A DNA stretch of 64,000 nucleotides, from positions 1,957,825-2,021,824 of the forward strand of contig JAQFVV010000064.1 in NCBI GenBank assembly GCA_028023455.1. Reading direction: 5' to 3'. Below, in pieces: positions 44,620 through 58,853 of the stretch (within the stretch, counting starts at the first letter, position 1; each line of letters begins with the position of its first letter). Source of the DNA: Epiperipatus broadwayi (Eukaryota; Onychophora; Udeonychophora; Euonychophora; Peripatidae). Below the pieces are notes generated by a model. The model was not told the origin of the DNA and made no database searches. It worked only from the letters and a program-made list of their open reading frames with translations. The position numbers were made by a program, and so were the translations under genes.

Positions 44620-47324
44620 AACCAAGTTTGAAGCCATAAATCAAATTTTTGTTGATTTACCTCAATCATCTAAAGTGTCGACAGCAGTTATTTTTTTAAA
44701 GAAGAGAAACAAGCAAATCCACCGGTACCTACTTATTCAAAGTACTTATAATAACTTTTTTTTTTCTTTTAAATGGTAGAAGGAAGCCAATCAACAGTGA
44801 ATAATAAGGAAATTGAAGAAACAAGCAAAGTCAATTGATTCAGCATTATCTTAAAAGTATCTGCAATAATTTTTTTTTGTTGTTGTTGTTGTTGTTGTTG
44901 AGCAAAGAAAAGCAGTCTAAAATTCAAATTCAGGACATTAATAAGAAGTAAAAAGTATACGGGTAAATATGAACTTTCCTTAACCGATTTTATTCTTTTA
45001 CTTATTAAAAGTAAACCTTAATTTACTGGTCAAAGCAATTTTCTTTTTTGATACAGAAACATTAAAGACTTGTTTATCTATAGTTATTTGCAATATCTCA
45101 CAACATAACACAAACATAGTTTAAATCTTTAAACTTAAATTTTTCATTATTTTTTTTTATTATATATTGTAATGTTGAAATGTTGTTTTTTTTTTTATTT
45201 TATTAATTGTTCTTCAGATGTTAATGATAATGAGCAACCTATAGATATATGCATTTATAATGTTTTTTATTTTTATTTTATCTTGTTGCATATTAAAAGT
45301 TAATATATGTATTTTATTTTCTTTCGCTATAAGGTTGCAAAAGAAAAAAGATATTTTTATATATGTAATTTTTGGGTATACATTTTAAACATATATGTTA
45401 ACATTACCGAATGCGTGAATGTGTAACTGCTTACCCAAACACATCAAAGAATAGGTTATATATAATTAGTTTAAAATAGTAAATTAAAAAGTAGGGCATT
45501 ACATTTGAATGGAAATGAAATAACATATACAAGTTACACCTGAAATTTATTTTATGATATGATAAGTAAAGAAAAGTCTTAAATAAGCATTTATAGAATA
45601 TGTATTTTTTTTAATATTGAGTTAAAACAGCTTATTTTGAGATATCAAGAAAAGTGACAAACCTATATATTAAGTTTATTTGCTTATACTTATATCAATT
45701 TTATATTAATAAACCATTTATTTAATTGTCAATTTGACTTTAAAGAAGAAAGAAAGAGTAGTAGTGTTAATAAAATATAATTATATATCTTAATTGGTTT
45801 CCGAGTTATTATTAAGAATATTGTGTTTTTTGTTTTTTTTTTGTCTTAATTCTATCATTTTAAATCAGCATCATTGCTCGCAGTTATTAAGTATTACCAT
45901 TCATATATATTGAGCAATTACTTGCAAATATTAAGCGTCCGCAAAATAATAGGTAAACTAGAATGTTGATATTTAAGTATTTAAGGATTATGCTTGAGAA
46001 TAAACAAATTTTGATAATTATAGTTCAACATAGAAAGCTAAAATTGTGTTGTGTCCATGAATTTAGATCATCCTCATCAATGATGGATATTATGTTATTA
46101 GTTAAAAATGTTTCAAATAATACTATATAAAAGTTATGATCGCCATCAATCATCATTAATAAATTATAATCATTAAACTTAATGTTTAGCGTAATGAATA
46201 TATTTTAGTAAATAGGGGTTTATAGAAAATTGAATATTATGCGAAGATATTCATGATGATCAATCATCACCATTAGTATTATTAAATCCCAGTATGAAAT
46301 ATGATAATTTTAATAGATGCCTATAAGTTTATAAAGATGAATTTATTGTTGTGAGTTTATTGATAAGCCATGGCTGGTATCATCATCACTATTATAATCA
46401 TTATTATGACATTACTATTATTATCATTATTATGATATTATTATCATCATCATCATTATTACCTTTATTGTGATAAATAATTTAGTTAAATGGCCATCAA
46501 TATCAATAATGGTCTTCACATGCTTGTTTGGAAGCCATTAATAGGATTATACATGTCTGTTCATCAATATACGTTAATGAGCTAGCAATGTCTATAAGAA
46601 TCTTTGGTCTATAGTATAAACTTTGGTAATATTGGGATCTTATAATTTTATCAATATAGATAAAATGTAAGAATGTCATTTTTGTTCAATAGTCATCCAA
46701 GTCATGTGTAATAAATATGTACTGAATGAGTTTGAACTCAAGTACACTATAAATAGATACTTATCTAGATTGAAAACAATCTAGTGGCGCTCATGGGAAA
46801 ACACATGTACTTAGCTAAACTGAATAAAAAGTGATATCATCCCTTTCCAACTTCATAATATTAGTTTTATAAAATATATTTTTTATAAGTTGTCATGAAT
46901 AGCACCAGTGTGTGCATATGACCATGAATGGTCTTATATATTTGGAAAGAAGGATAGAAGGATTCTTTGTTAGAAGAATCTAGTATTGGAGATAAGCATA
47001 AAGCACTCCAGGAATCTCACAGTGGGTACTTTTATTCAGTTGCTATGTTTAATATTATTTTTATTAGATGACAATGTCCAGTATGTTTTACTGTTTAAAT
47101 GACTGCCCCAATATATAAATAAATACCAAGAATCTTTAATGCTGATATTTTCTTTGTCTATGCTATGATGAATTGAAATAGCTACAAATTATAATTACAA
47201 ATACATATTTATATTAACTGATAAATAATTGTTATAAATGGCAATTGATAAATAATTGTTACAAATGACAGGTGTATAATTTGTGGCAATTGATTTATTT
47301 AAATTGTTACAATATATATATTAT
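44620..47324. other. AT-rich DNA with microsatellites, no gene
   Basis: A TGT/TTG microsatellite is at 44879-44900 and an ATT/ATC microsatellite at about 46380-46460. Nothing coding or structured RNA recognised. Confidence 0.5.
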
Positions 47325-47754
47325 AATTGAAATAATAAATTTAACAGTTTACAAACTATTACAAACAATCCTTAAATCTGCAGAAGTACTTTCGGTTAAT
47401 GGTGATTTAATATCTCCTTCAGTTTTCTTTGATCATGTAAAAACATGTAAATATAAATTTAAATTTGATTTTGAAAATGTGAAAATTCTTCATGAAGAGA
47501 GAAACCATAGTAAAAGAAAAATTAAAGAGACAATTTTTATAAACAGGAATAAAATGCATTTAATAAATTGACAAGCTGCTAACATTAAAATACAAGATTT
47601 GTGGAATTTGAATTGATGACGTTTGCATCCACTTTTGTTTTTGAATTTAATGGCAGTTGAGGTAGGTTTAAGAAATTAACCGAAAGCACTTCTGTGGATT
47701 TAAGGATTGTTTATAATAGTTTGTAAACTGTAAAATTTATTATTTCAATTATAA
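47325..47754 (+). mobile_element. Inverted repeat enclosing a GIY-YIG endonuclease fragment
   Basis: Arms of about 77 bp (47325-47401 and 47678-47754) are inverted copies (shared ACAGTTTACAAACTATTA and TTTCGGTTAAT). Between them, an open frame (47272-47571) contains FDHVKTCKYKFKFDF, VKILHEERNHSKRKIKETIFI, which fits the C-terminal half of a GIY-YIG nuclease of the Penelope-like retroelement type. Penelope elements carry GIY-YIG plus terminal repeats often arranged in inverted fashion. The RT is absent, so this is a truncated copy. Confidence 0.55.
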
Positions 47755-47786
47755 TTACAATTTTGTTTTTTAATTAATGGACATTT

Positions 47787-47788
<2 letters not shown>

Positions 47789-47820
<32 letters not shown>
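47789..47820. repeat. TA microsatellite
   Basis: Uninterrupted TA dinucleotides next to the inverted repeat. Confidence 0.95.
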
Positions 47821-47822
<2 letters not shown>

Positions 47823-47890
47823 TTATAATTGAATATTTATAAATACAATAATTAGATATACGTAAAGAGTAATTTTAAAAATTTTATAAA

Positions 47891-48770
47891 CTTGGGAGTG
47901 CTTTCAACTATCCTCATAGTCTTTGTCAACTAACACTTGGAAAAGCTAACCTTCCCACAATTCCATGATCTTAACATTTGCTGCCTGTCTGTTAATTAGT
48001 TTGTATTTGTATGTTAGCATAGCTTCCTTTATTTTCATTTTATTTTTTTGAATTTGCAATATTTTTACATTATTATAATTGAAGTTAAAACCATAAATAC
48101 ATGACTTATTATAGTCTAAGAAACAGATGCTGAAACATTATTATTTACTTTGCAATTTTGTTTAGTTTTCTGAACTCTTTTTAATAACAGCAAGTGCTCT
48201 AGTACTTTTTTCCAATATGCATCTTGATTCCCCTATATATCTACTACCACATCTACATATCCATTCATAAATGATGCAATTATTTTTCCAACATGCAATT
48301 GCATCATTTATAAATGGATATGTAGGTGTGGTAGCAAATACATAGGGGAATTGAAATGCACATTGGGAAAAAAATTGCATCATTTATAAATGGATATGTA
48401 GGTGTGGTAGTGGATATATAGGGGAATCAAGATGCACATTGGAAAAAAGAACTAAAGAGCACTTGATGTTATTAAAAAGAGTTCAGAAAACTAAACAAAA
48501 TTGCAAAATAAATGATAATGTCACCCATTTTTATGACCATAATGTTATGTATTTATGGTTTGAACTTCTATTATAATATTTTTAAAATATTGCAAATTGA
48601 AAAAAAAATAACAAAAGGAAAATAAAAAAAGCTATGCTAATATACAAATACAAACAAGGCTTAATTAGCAGACAGGCAGCAAATGTTGAGATCACTGAAT
48701 TGTGGAAAGGTTATCCTTTGAAAGTGTTAGTTGACAAAGACTATGAGGATAGTTGAAAGTGTTCCTAAGT
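47891..48770. mobile_element. Large palindrome of GIY-YIG fragments
   Basis: Two inverted copies (about 47891-48285 and 48373-48770) of one segment of about 395 bp lie around a centre near 48290, with an additional copy of about 80 bp (about 48288-48370) in between. The coding sense points outward: the left copy codes on the minus strand, the right on the plus strand. Both encode IIYxWICRCGSxYIGExRC, the first half of a GIY-YIG endonuclease, then a KEHL/KINDNV region in the right arm. Frameshifts make both inactive. It fits inverted, 5'-truncated Penelope-like copies. Confidence 0.6.
48162..48383 (-). pseudogene. GIY-YIG nuclease fragment, left arm
   Basis: A 73-codon minus-strand frame that starts in the central duplicate and runs into the left arm. 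The motif IIYEWICRCGSRYIGESRCILEK has the GIY-YIG arrangement with the YIG-position Tyr-Ile-Gly present. It stops soon after, before the catalytic C-terminal residues. The matching plus-strand copy in the right arm is broken by the 80-bp duplication. Confidence 0.55.
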
Positions 48771-48879
48771 GGATAAAAGTTTTAATGCTATACTTTACAT
48801 ATACCTAGTTACTGTATAATTATAAGATTACATATATTGATTTGAAGAAATAGACATCAAATTATAATATATATATATA

Positions 48880-48920
<41 letters not shown>

Positions 48921-50210
48921 TAAAGGCTATCATTTGTATTTTTCTATATTTAGTTCTCAATTCATCATATATTCTCACACACAATATTCTCATATACTTC
49001 CACAGATTTGCACATATCCACACATTAACCCTTCTGCACTCTACTAATATTCAGACAGATTTCTTTGTTTCACTAGATTTAAGCTTTCAACTTTCATTTT
49101 AATATTAAACTATTATTATTTATCAGAATATAAGTATAGAAAATTTGATCTCAGATTTTCAAGCACTCTTCAACTATCCACACTACCTCATACAACTGAT
49201 ACATATGACCACACACATGTAGAAAAGATTAATAATCACCAATATACCTCATTTGATAGATATTTTTGTTTAGAAATTAAATAAATTTTTAAAAATCACA
49301 TTTAATTTATTTTAAAAATTAGATTTTAATCAAAACAAAATGCTGTCACATTATCAAATTTCAGGTAGAGCCGATTCAATTTGCAAAATAAATGAAATCT
49401 TTTTTGTTTGATGTTTGTTTTAAAAATCTCAATGAATTATTTTTAATATCTACTAAATCTATCAATTTATGCTTTAAAAGTTTAAATTTTTTTTGTAATT
49501 TTTACGATATCACTAAATATTATAATAATCTGCTGATTAACATCATTTTTAGACGGTTGTATTTCCCACAACCATAATCTCTATGATAACAATATTCAGA
49601 AAAATATAATCTTTTATATTTAAAAATAAAACATTTCTGTAAAAAATATATAATAATATATATTTTGATTTCTAATAATTTTTACACAATTATGATAGAA
49701 AAATAATCATAAATTTTCTAAAAAATCAAGTTTTTAGACCATCATAATATTTTCTCAAAGTAATCTCACAAAGTTCAAGATCACCAAATATATAATGACA
49801 AGGCATCAATGTGTGGCTTCAGTTTCTTTGAAATTCTGGTCATTTGATTATTCTGACATCTTTTGCATTTTTTTAAATTAAAATATTAGAAAATATACAT
49901 GATTTTTAAAGCTGTAACAAAATATTAGCAACATTTCTCAATAGAGAGTGAAAATGCAAATTTAATTTCTAGATTTCTCAGACATGGGTTCATTGTTTGG
50001 AAAAATTGCTTTGTTAAGTGATATTGATGTATCCTGAACTAAACAACTATGCATATTCTTTCTGAGTTTGAAATCTGGAAATAATGGAAACTAAATATGG
50101 AAAGAATGAGGTGAATATATTGACATATTTTGACACATGCTTGGATATTAACACCTTATCTCCTAGGAATGAGATTGAAGTGGGTGTGGGTATATATATT
50201 TATTAATACT
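48771..50210. other. AT-rich DNA, no gene
   Basis: TA microsatellite at 48867-48918. A short piece related to the 26.3/26.8-kb inverted repeat lies at about 49200-49255. The open frame at 49392-49577 has no motif. Confidence 0.5.
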
Positions 50211-50385
50211 ACATGATCACCATTTCTTATGCTTGCTTATAACTGTTGTCAAGCCAGAAACTAGTCTGGAGATATTGGATGAGTAGGCACTAGATGGAGA
50301 TTTTATGCACAAGCCTTCTGGCATCCGTTGATTACTGTAGCTTGCTTTGTGTGGGAATACGTATAGTGAGTTTTGCCTGTTTTAT
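50211..50385. repeat. Dispersed repeat, copy 2
   Basis: Partner of 33315-33440, longer by about 60 bp (contains CCAGAAACTAGTCTGGAG and GGCACTAGATGGAG). Confidence 0.75.
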
Positions 50386-52373
<1,988 letters not shown>

Positions 52374-52505
52374 AACACAGAATTTGTACTTTTTCAATAT
52401 TTTTTTTATTAATCTCAACAAATTTAGAATAAAAAAAATCAAACACAGAATTTGTAGTTTTTAAAGGTCTTTTTTTATTAACATCAACAAATTTACAACT
52501 TATTA
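52374..52505. repeat. Tandem duplication, about 67-bp unit
   Basis: Two copies start AAACACAGAATTTGTA and end ATCTCAACAAATTTA / CATCAACAAATTTA. A third partial piece with CATCAACAAATTTAACACTT is at about 53829-53850. Confidence 0.75.
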
Positions 52506-54870
52506 CGCTTTTTTTTGGTTCCGTTTGAAACAGTATTATTTAGCCATCATCTCATTTCACCTATTATGTTCTATAGTAGTTAGTATCTTTTCCACTAGTT
52601 TGAACCCTCACAGTCCATGTATATAATCAGAATAATTTATTTTGATATGTAATAGCATATTTTATGCGTATGTGTGGATATGTGCACACATTTAATATAT
52701 GAATGTCTGTATGCATATAATGTATATGCAGTTATACATTTAAAATTAATAAAATATAATTAAATTAAGTTGTGTGAACATTATTGTAGGTGTGTAACCA
52801 CTTACATATATATGCGAGAGCAGCCGCAAGGCAATAGCATTACAACTCTTTTAAATTAATATAAATTAAAAATATTCTCAGTTAAAAACTCTTTATTTAA
52901 ATGCATTGGTATATAAATTTCAATTCCTGGGATAGTCTCACGCACATACATAATAAAATGTTTAGAAACTTAAACTCTTTTAAAAAAAAGTTATCTGTTT
53001 TTTATAAAAAAGTTATAAATTCTTGGAAAACCATCTGTAAGTAATCAGCAACAACCGAAATCAACTGGCGTATGATAGTTTCGTGGAATGAAATTATAGA
53101 ATTTTGCATACCCTAACATATTAGTTAATATTATATTTAGCATGGCTAATGTGTCTTTGGGAAGCTCATGCATGCATTTACACCTTGCTGTATATTTCTT
53201 ATATGAATGGGCTTCTGGTTTTAATTGCCATTCCATATACTTAGTTCGGACAGCTCTTTTTTAGAACTAGAACATGAGGGTCCAGATTGTTTTATAAGCT
53301 GCTCCAATCACCTCTAGTAATATATATGTATATATCACCATAGTATCTGAAGTCATACTACAAAGCTCCAGTTTATCACTCCATAATGTAATAAGATTTT
53401 AACATTGATCTGAATATATAGTCTGGTTTTGTACATACATAATCTGCATAGAGATCCTATTTCAGCTCATTAAATATTATTGAATGATCTTTATTAAATG
53501 TTATAGGTGATAAATTATCATTCTTGCACAGATTTAACTGTCGCAAACATAATAGGGAGGGCATAGTAAAATAAGGCATGAATAAACCATAGATTATTAA
53601 ATTTATAATAAACTCTTTTAAATTATAGTGCATCAGATGAGATTCTGTTCTCAATCTTGCTCATCATTGTTACCCACCTGCATGTGTTATTCAATGCACT
53701 TATGTTTATTTAATCTATATTTAAGAATTAAAATATATTAAATTATAATCAATGTGTTGCGTATCATTCATAGTCCATTTCAAATCTTAGTTAAATTCCT
53801 TAATACTAGTGTTAAATATTAATGTATGCATCAACAAATTTAACACTTATTACAGTTTTTTTTTTTTTTGGTATAAATAAATGTAAAAACCAGCTGTTCA
53901 CAGCTACAGTAATATATCAACTGTATAGCTTGAACAAACTGGTCATTAATTGCGACAATTGAACAATGTCCGAGTTTTTCTGCACCGTGTTCTTTGTCTT
54001 GTTGAGGTTATCGAGAATACGTTGACACATTACCTCCTTCCTTCAAAGTATTGTTCAGACATACTCTTTGACAAGGTTTTGCACCTTAAAACTTGACTAC
54101 AGAAGTGGGTAAACCTTCCAATAATTATTGATTAGTCAAATCATGTGATTTAAAAAAAAAAAAAAACTTTATTTACAATTAATGATTTATACATAATTGT
54201 AAGACACACACCCTCACATGACACCATAAAAAAGTGTGAAGTGGGCAAATTCGCATAAATAATTTACTGTCATGCGACAACGCAGCATGCAATGTGTAGT
54301 ACAACAGAAGGGTTGTATACATGTAACACATGGCCGTGAAAGATATGTTAGCGGCTGCGTAAATGGTCTTTTTATGTGTTTTAGCATCGCCATCACATGG
54401 CATGTGTTTAATCAACAAATACCAAATATTTTAATAAATTACATTCATTAAAATTATTAAATTATATATATATATATTAAGAGATAAAGAGACCGATATA
54501 TTTTCATAGAAGCTAGATTCAAATTTTTGGGGTTTTATATTTTCTTAATATTACATTGAAGAGGGTATTGTAAGTATATAATGCTTCTAAATAGTCATTC
54601 TGAAATTAACGCTCTCTAGTGAGAATACAATTTACTAAATTTCCATCTGAGCATTTATTTGATAATTGTAAGAATATTTATTATTTGTATGTGTTTATAA
54701 ATATAATTTTGTTGTGAATTGAAAAGAGAGAGGAAAATTTCAATTGCAAGTTAAAAGAATTATGAAATATTTTGTAATGATAAATAATATTGGTCATAGT
54801 ATTAAAAAATAATAGTTTTAACTTAATGGAAATATACATTTTATTACAAATAAGTAGAATATACTTTGAT
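52506..54870. other. AT-rich DNA and 3' flank of the kinase gene
   Basis: No gene recognised. The minus-strand frames at 53045-53236, 53457-53654 and 54179-54418 show no family features. Minus-strand AATAAA signals at 54840-54845 and 54677-54682 could end the tyrosine kinase transcript. Confidence 0.4.
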
Positions 54871-55117
54871 TTAATGTAACACATCACTTTTTAAAATAAT
54901 ATCTTTAAAACTTATTTTTTCGATATCAGGGTTTAAAATTTCTGATTCACCTGTGTGGAAAGTTTCATCTACTGTTTCATATAAATCATCTTCATAATCT
55001 TTAAAGTTAATGTAAATAGCATCTTTAACTAGCAGATCTTCTACATTAATCTGAAGCTGATCAAACATCGGACGGTCATCAGGTTGTTGCTTCCAACACT
55101 TTTGCATTATTGAATAT
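54871..55117 (-). CDS. Terminal exon of a protein tyrosine kinase
   Basis: Last exon of a (probably receptor) tyrosine kinase. The minus-strand acceptor TTTTTTTACTCAG sits directly before 55117. The exon starts with one base completing a split codon, then reads YSIMQKCWKQQPDDRPMF. This is kinase subdomain XI (M-x2-CW-x4-P-x2-RP-x-F), which ends the catalytic domain of tyrosine kinases; its Arg makes the conserved salt bridge with the APE motif. About 55 acidic residues follow with Tyr in KDYEDDLYETVDE, a plausible phosphotyrosine docking tail, then TAA at 54871-54873. AATAAA lies about 30 nt downstream on the minus strand. No other kinase exon is recognisable in the window, so the upstream intron is long or the exon is isolated. 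The exact family (FGFR, VEGFR or other) cannot be told. Confidence 0.82.
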
Positions 55118-56788
55118 CTGAGTAAAAAAACAAAAATCCCTTTAATTACAACTTAAAGTTTGGTATTTGCAATATATTAGTATTGATTCATTAAAATTAT
55201 TCAAGTCTTTTGAATAAAAAAAAATCTTTAATTTTACTAAAAGATTGGATATATGTATTGTAACGGTTCGGGAATTTCCGTAAGGAAACTTCAAGACGGT
55301 CGCATCTCATTATGATCAAATTTTGGGTCTTCAAATAGGATGCTGGGAATAAGATGATATAAATTTAATCCAAAATTGAATCTACTTCAATAATAATGAC
55401 TTAATATTAAATATTTTTTAAATATAGAAATAATTTACAATAAATCACTTAACCTTCACCTCTATTAATTGTTTCGTTATGCTCAGAATTCAAACTCAGG
55501 GAGAAAATACGGTTAATTCTCTTCAGGGGTTTCCATCAGCTTTACAGCAATAACTATACTCAATATAATCTCAATATATTTTTAAAATTTATTTTAACTA
55601 AGTTATGAGGATATTAAATAACTATAATATATGTGTGCGGGTATATATGTTTGACTTTATTTTGGTTTCGTAAAATGAATAGATAAATTAAATAAATTAG
55701 AAACTTCTTTCAATTTAAAGTAAACATTAACAATATTTATTAACGAATAACAATTTAAATTTATTTAATATAACAAAAATAATTATAAGGATTTGTTTCC
55801 GCCTCTATCATTTTATAATATTAACTAGTTAATGTCTTTCTATATTTTCATAGTACATATTTATTATAACACGAACAGATCTTAATAACGTATTATATAA
55901 TAAACAAACTTTTAAAATTTATGAAAAAGAAATTATAAAAATACTAAACTAGCTAATATTAATTTAATATATATATACAAATATATAATATTATTTTATG
56001 CAATCCATATAAGAGAATTCCAACTTCATGAGACTATTCCTATGTAAAGTCATAATTAAGAAATATAAAATCTTTCATACAGAATATTAGTCATTTACAC
56101 AACTAATAACAAACAAACATTATCATGTTAATTAAATTAGTAACAACAATATAACTAAATCCAATATGAAGAATGATAAACTCTTACCTTCATATTAAGT
56201 TTACTTTTGTATCTCAGTTTAAATCTCTGTAAGGTCGTTTTATAGAAGACCTAAATTTTATTAAATATAAAAAAATATTTGACTTCATTCATCCTCATTT
56301 AGTCTTTCATAAATAAATTATTCCAAGGGCAAAGGATTTTAGTAACAAAAAAAAAATAAAATTAAATGTCTTTAACTGATGCTTCACGAAGATTATTGTC
56401 CTATCCATGTCCATGTTTGAGAAATAATGTTCATTAAGAATAAAGTTCTTTATTCCTTTGAAGTCAATCATTGGAAAACTATCCAAGTATTCAATTGTTT
56501 CTAAACATTCTTGCGTGTTGCTGACATCTTCTTCCACAAACAATTCATTTAGATTATGTAGATGAAATTCGTATACTTTTTAGGCATTTCAGTAGGAATA
56601 AGGAATTACATTTATCATTGGTTAAAGCAATAGCATTATGTATCTTATGACAAATGAAGTTTACTCACAATGCATTCTTTTATAGATATAATCTTCTTAA
56701 ATTAATTTTGATTTGCATATATAAATGTTTTCTGGAAAAGTTTATCTGTTTCAGAATTCCAATTTAGAACAATTTTATAAGCTTTTTA

Positions 56789-56869
<81 letters not shown>

Positions 56870-57719
56870 TTGTTTAATATTAGTAGAGAGTAATTAATTT
56901 ACTCTTCAATTTGAGTAATATTAATGTTTGTTTTCTAATAAAACCTTTCTTCAATAAGCAAATTTTTCAATTTATCGATCTATCTTTTATAAGTATTCTA
57001 TACTCGAACACAGTAAAAATTATTGTACGAAGTAGCTAGTATGGCAGAAAAAGGTAGAAGACTTTAATAAAAATTTTGATTCAGTATGTATAGTAGAATA
57101 AACTTCCAGTAGCATGTATTGCATATGTCATTTGGTTTTTCATAATTCTTACATTCTATAATTATTAATTACATTTTAATAATCAATAATTTAATTTTTA
57201 ATTTAATTTCCTTTGTATTAGTTATTAGGTTGCGACTTGACTTTAAAGATTATCTCTATGTCAACATTTTGGTTAATGAATTTTATTAGTTTAAACAATG
57301 GTATTATATCTATGAATGAAAATAGTTATTTCTGGTTATTTTAATTTTATTCTAATAACTATATAAAAAATAATAAAGTATACACTAATAATATATGCCT
57401 ATGTGATAGTTTTGTGTAATCTCACAGTATATTTATGATAACAAGCAACCCTTAAGCTACCAACAATCTCAAACTGTAATAAAGGCAAACTCCTTTAATA
57501 ATAAATTCTTAGTATATATATATATATAATTCAATTATATTCTAAATAATGGTAAATAACAAAATAAATTCCAATATAAACTTTAATCAATAGTAGTACT
57601 TTCAATTATATTCATAATCATTTTCAACTTATTTACTGCTATTTGTAATATAATTATTTTTCATTACAATATTTTTATTAGGGGGTATTTATTGTATTAA
57701 TGTATTACATATATATATA
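55118..57719 (-). other. Probable intron of the kinase gene, with one unassigned frame
   Basis: AT-rich. An open minus-strand frame at 56307-56543 (78 codons, with ECLETIEYLDSFPMIDFKG) extends upstream to about 56570 in the same register and has an amino-acid composition like real protein, but no family is recognised. An AAT microsatellite is at 56789-56869. I found no second kinase exon here. Confidence 0.35.
56789..56869. repeat. AAT microsatellite
   Basis: About 26 uninterrupted TAA/AAT units. Confidence 0.97.
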
Positions 57720-58853
57720 TACACACCTGGGTCTCTTTTTACATGGACTTATTTAACACAATTTTGAAGTTACACGATTCATGTTTCACCGGAAGTCATA
57801 CTCTGATAATGCGCTATTACTTTAAATAATAAATTCCACACACTTACGTTATATTGAAAGTAATAGCACATTATTGAAATTCGACTTCCATCTTAGTAAT
57901 TTCAATATTTTCAGTGCTTTATAAAAGTAAGATTTTATGCAATAATGAAATTAAAATCATGATTTCCACATTTTATGTATACACACATTAAATTTTACAA
58001 GATTATAATGTAAATTTGTTCAAACATTGTGCGTGTTAATTTTGCATTTTAAATCACATTCTGTTTTTGCTTTTTAAAAAAGAACCTAATCAATTATTAA
58101 TCATTTAGTGTCCACAAGTTTATTTTTAAAAGGTCAGTAATAGCAGTGGGCACAATTAAATTTGACAATTAAAAATTAAAATCTGATTTTTATTTGTAAT
58201 TAACAATTTAAAAATTACTTACAGTGACTTGAAATTAATGTGATGTAAAACAAAATTTGATTTTTAAACGGAATTGAAAATTAAAAAATTAAAGACAAAA
58301 ATAAGAATTTAATTTTTAGTTGTTAGTTTTGATTAAATTTTTCCCAGCAGTGGTGAATAAATGTCTTTTTATTATCATAAGTCTAAGTTCATAAACAATT
58401 AATAAAATCATCATCTCAAAGATTAATTACTAATTACGTTGTCAACAGAAAAACATTAACACAACATAGGAGTGCAAACGAATGTGTTTTTTGGCAAATA
58501 GCGACAATAATTAAAACGTGTATAAAAAAATGTAAATTACTGTACTGTAAATTATGCATAAAAATATATTATTTTGAATAAAATTAAATATTATAGTTAA
58601 AAAAAGTTTGTCTTGTATCAATTTTTTTCAAATTTGAAATTTTTTATTAGTCATATTTTATTTCCTTATTTTTTTTTTTTGCGCGAATTTTAAAGTAATT
58701 TTACATTGGTGCTTTGCTTTTACGTGAATTTTGAAAAATCACAGACCACATCCCCTCTTTTTCAATGTAAGTTACGTCTATTTTTGCACAATTTCATTTA
58801 CGCATGTTTTCTGAGGAACGTATCTATCGTGTAAAATGAGACCCAGGTGTGTA
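57720..58853. mobile_element. pogo/Tigger-like non-autonomous DNA transposon
   Basis: A 1130-bp element (57722-58851) flanked by TA. Ends are inverted: CACACCTGGGTCTCTTTTTA on the left, CACACCTGGGTCTCATTTTA on the right (reverse complement). Inside the right end, the GATAGATACGTTCCTCAG run resembles the subterminal region of Tigger elements. No transposase frame remains. An inner inverted repeat (about 57788-57827 and 57855-57892, sharing GCTATTACTTT) and a possible nested insertion (58144-58352) lie inside. Confidence 0.75.
58144..58352. repeat. Possible MITE nested in the Tigger-like element
   Basis: Ends CAGTGGGCACAATTAAATTT and, inverted, CACTGCTGGGAAAAATTTAA are similar but imperfect; the interior is an AATTAAAAATTA-rich palindrome. 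No clear 8-bp target duplication was found. Confidence 0.35.

Noticed and set aside
47891-47945. Second hammerhead-like core (TTGATGA / GACTAT...ATAGTC / GAAA pattern) at the palindrome ends and at about 61.45 kb
   Set aside because: Stem II looks good, but the first core base is not C, the palindrome copies read TTGACAA, and the flanks cannot pair as stem I. The same bases read as a conserved peptide across copies, so protein coding explains them better.
53045-53236. 63-codon minus-strand frame as a secreted or viral protein
   Set aside because: No signal peptide or motif; the length is expected by chance in this DNA.
54179-54418. Two overlapping minus-strand frames as a small gene
   Set aside because: Low-complexity Cys/His-rich reading with no start context, splice sites or family similarity.
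55440-55560. Upstream kinase exon (an AVKLM-like reading on the minus strand)
   Set aside because: There is a stop soon after, no splice sites, and the surrounding residues do not fit the kinase N-lobe.
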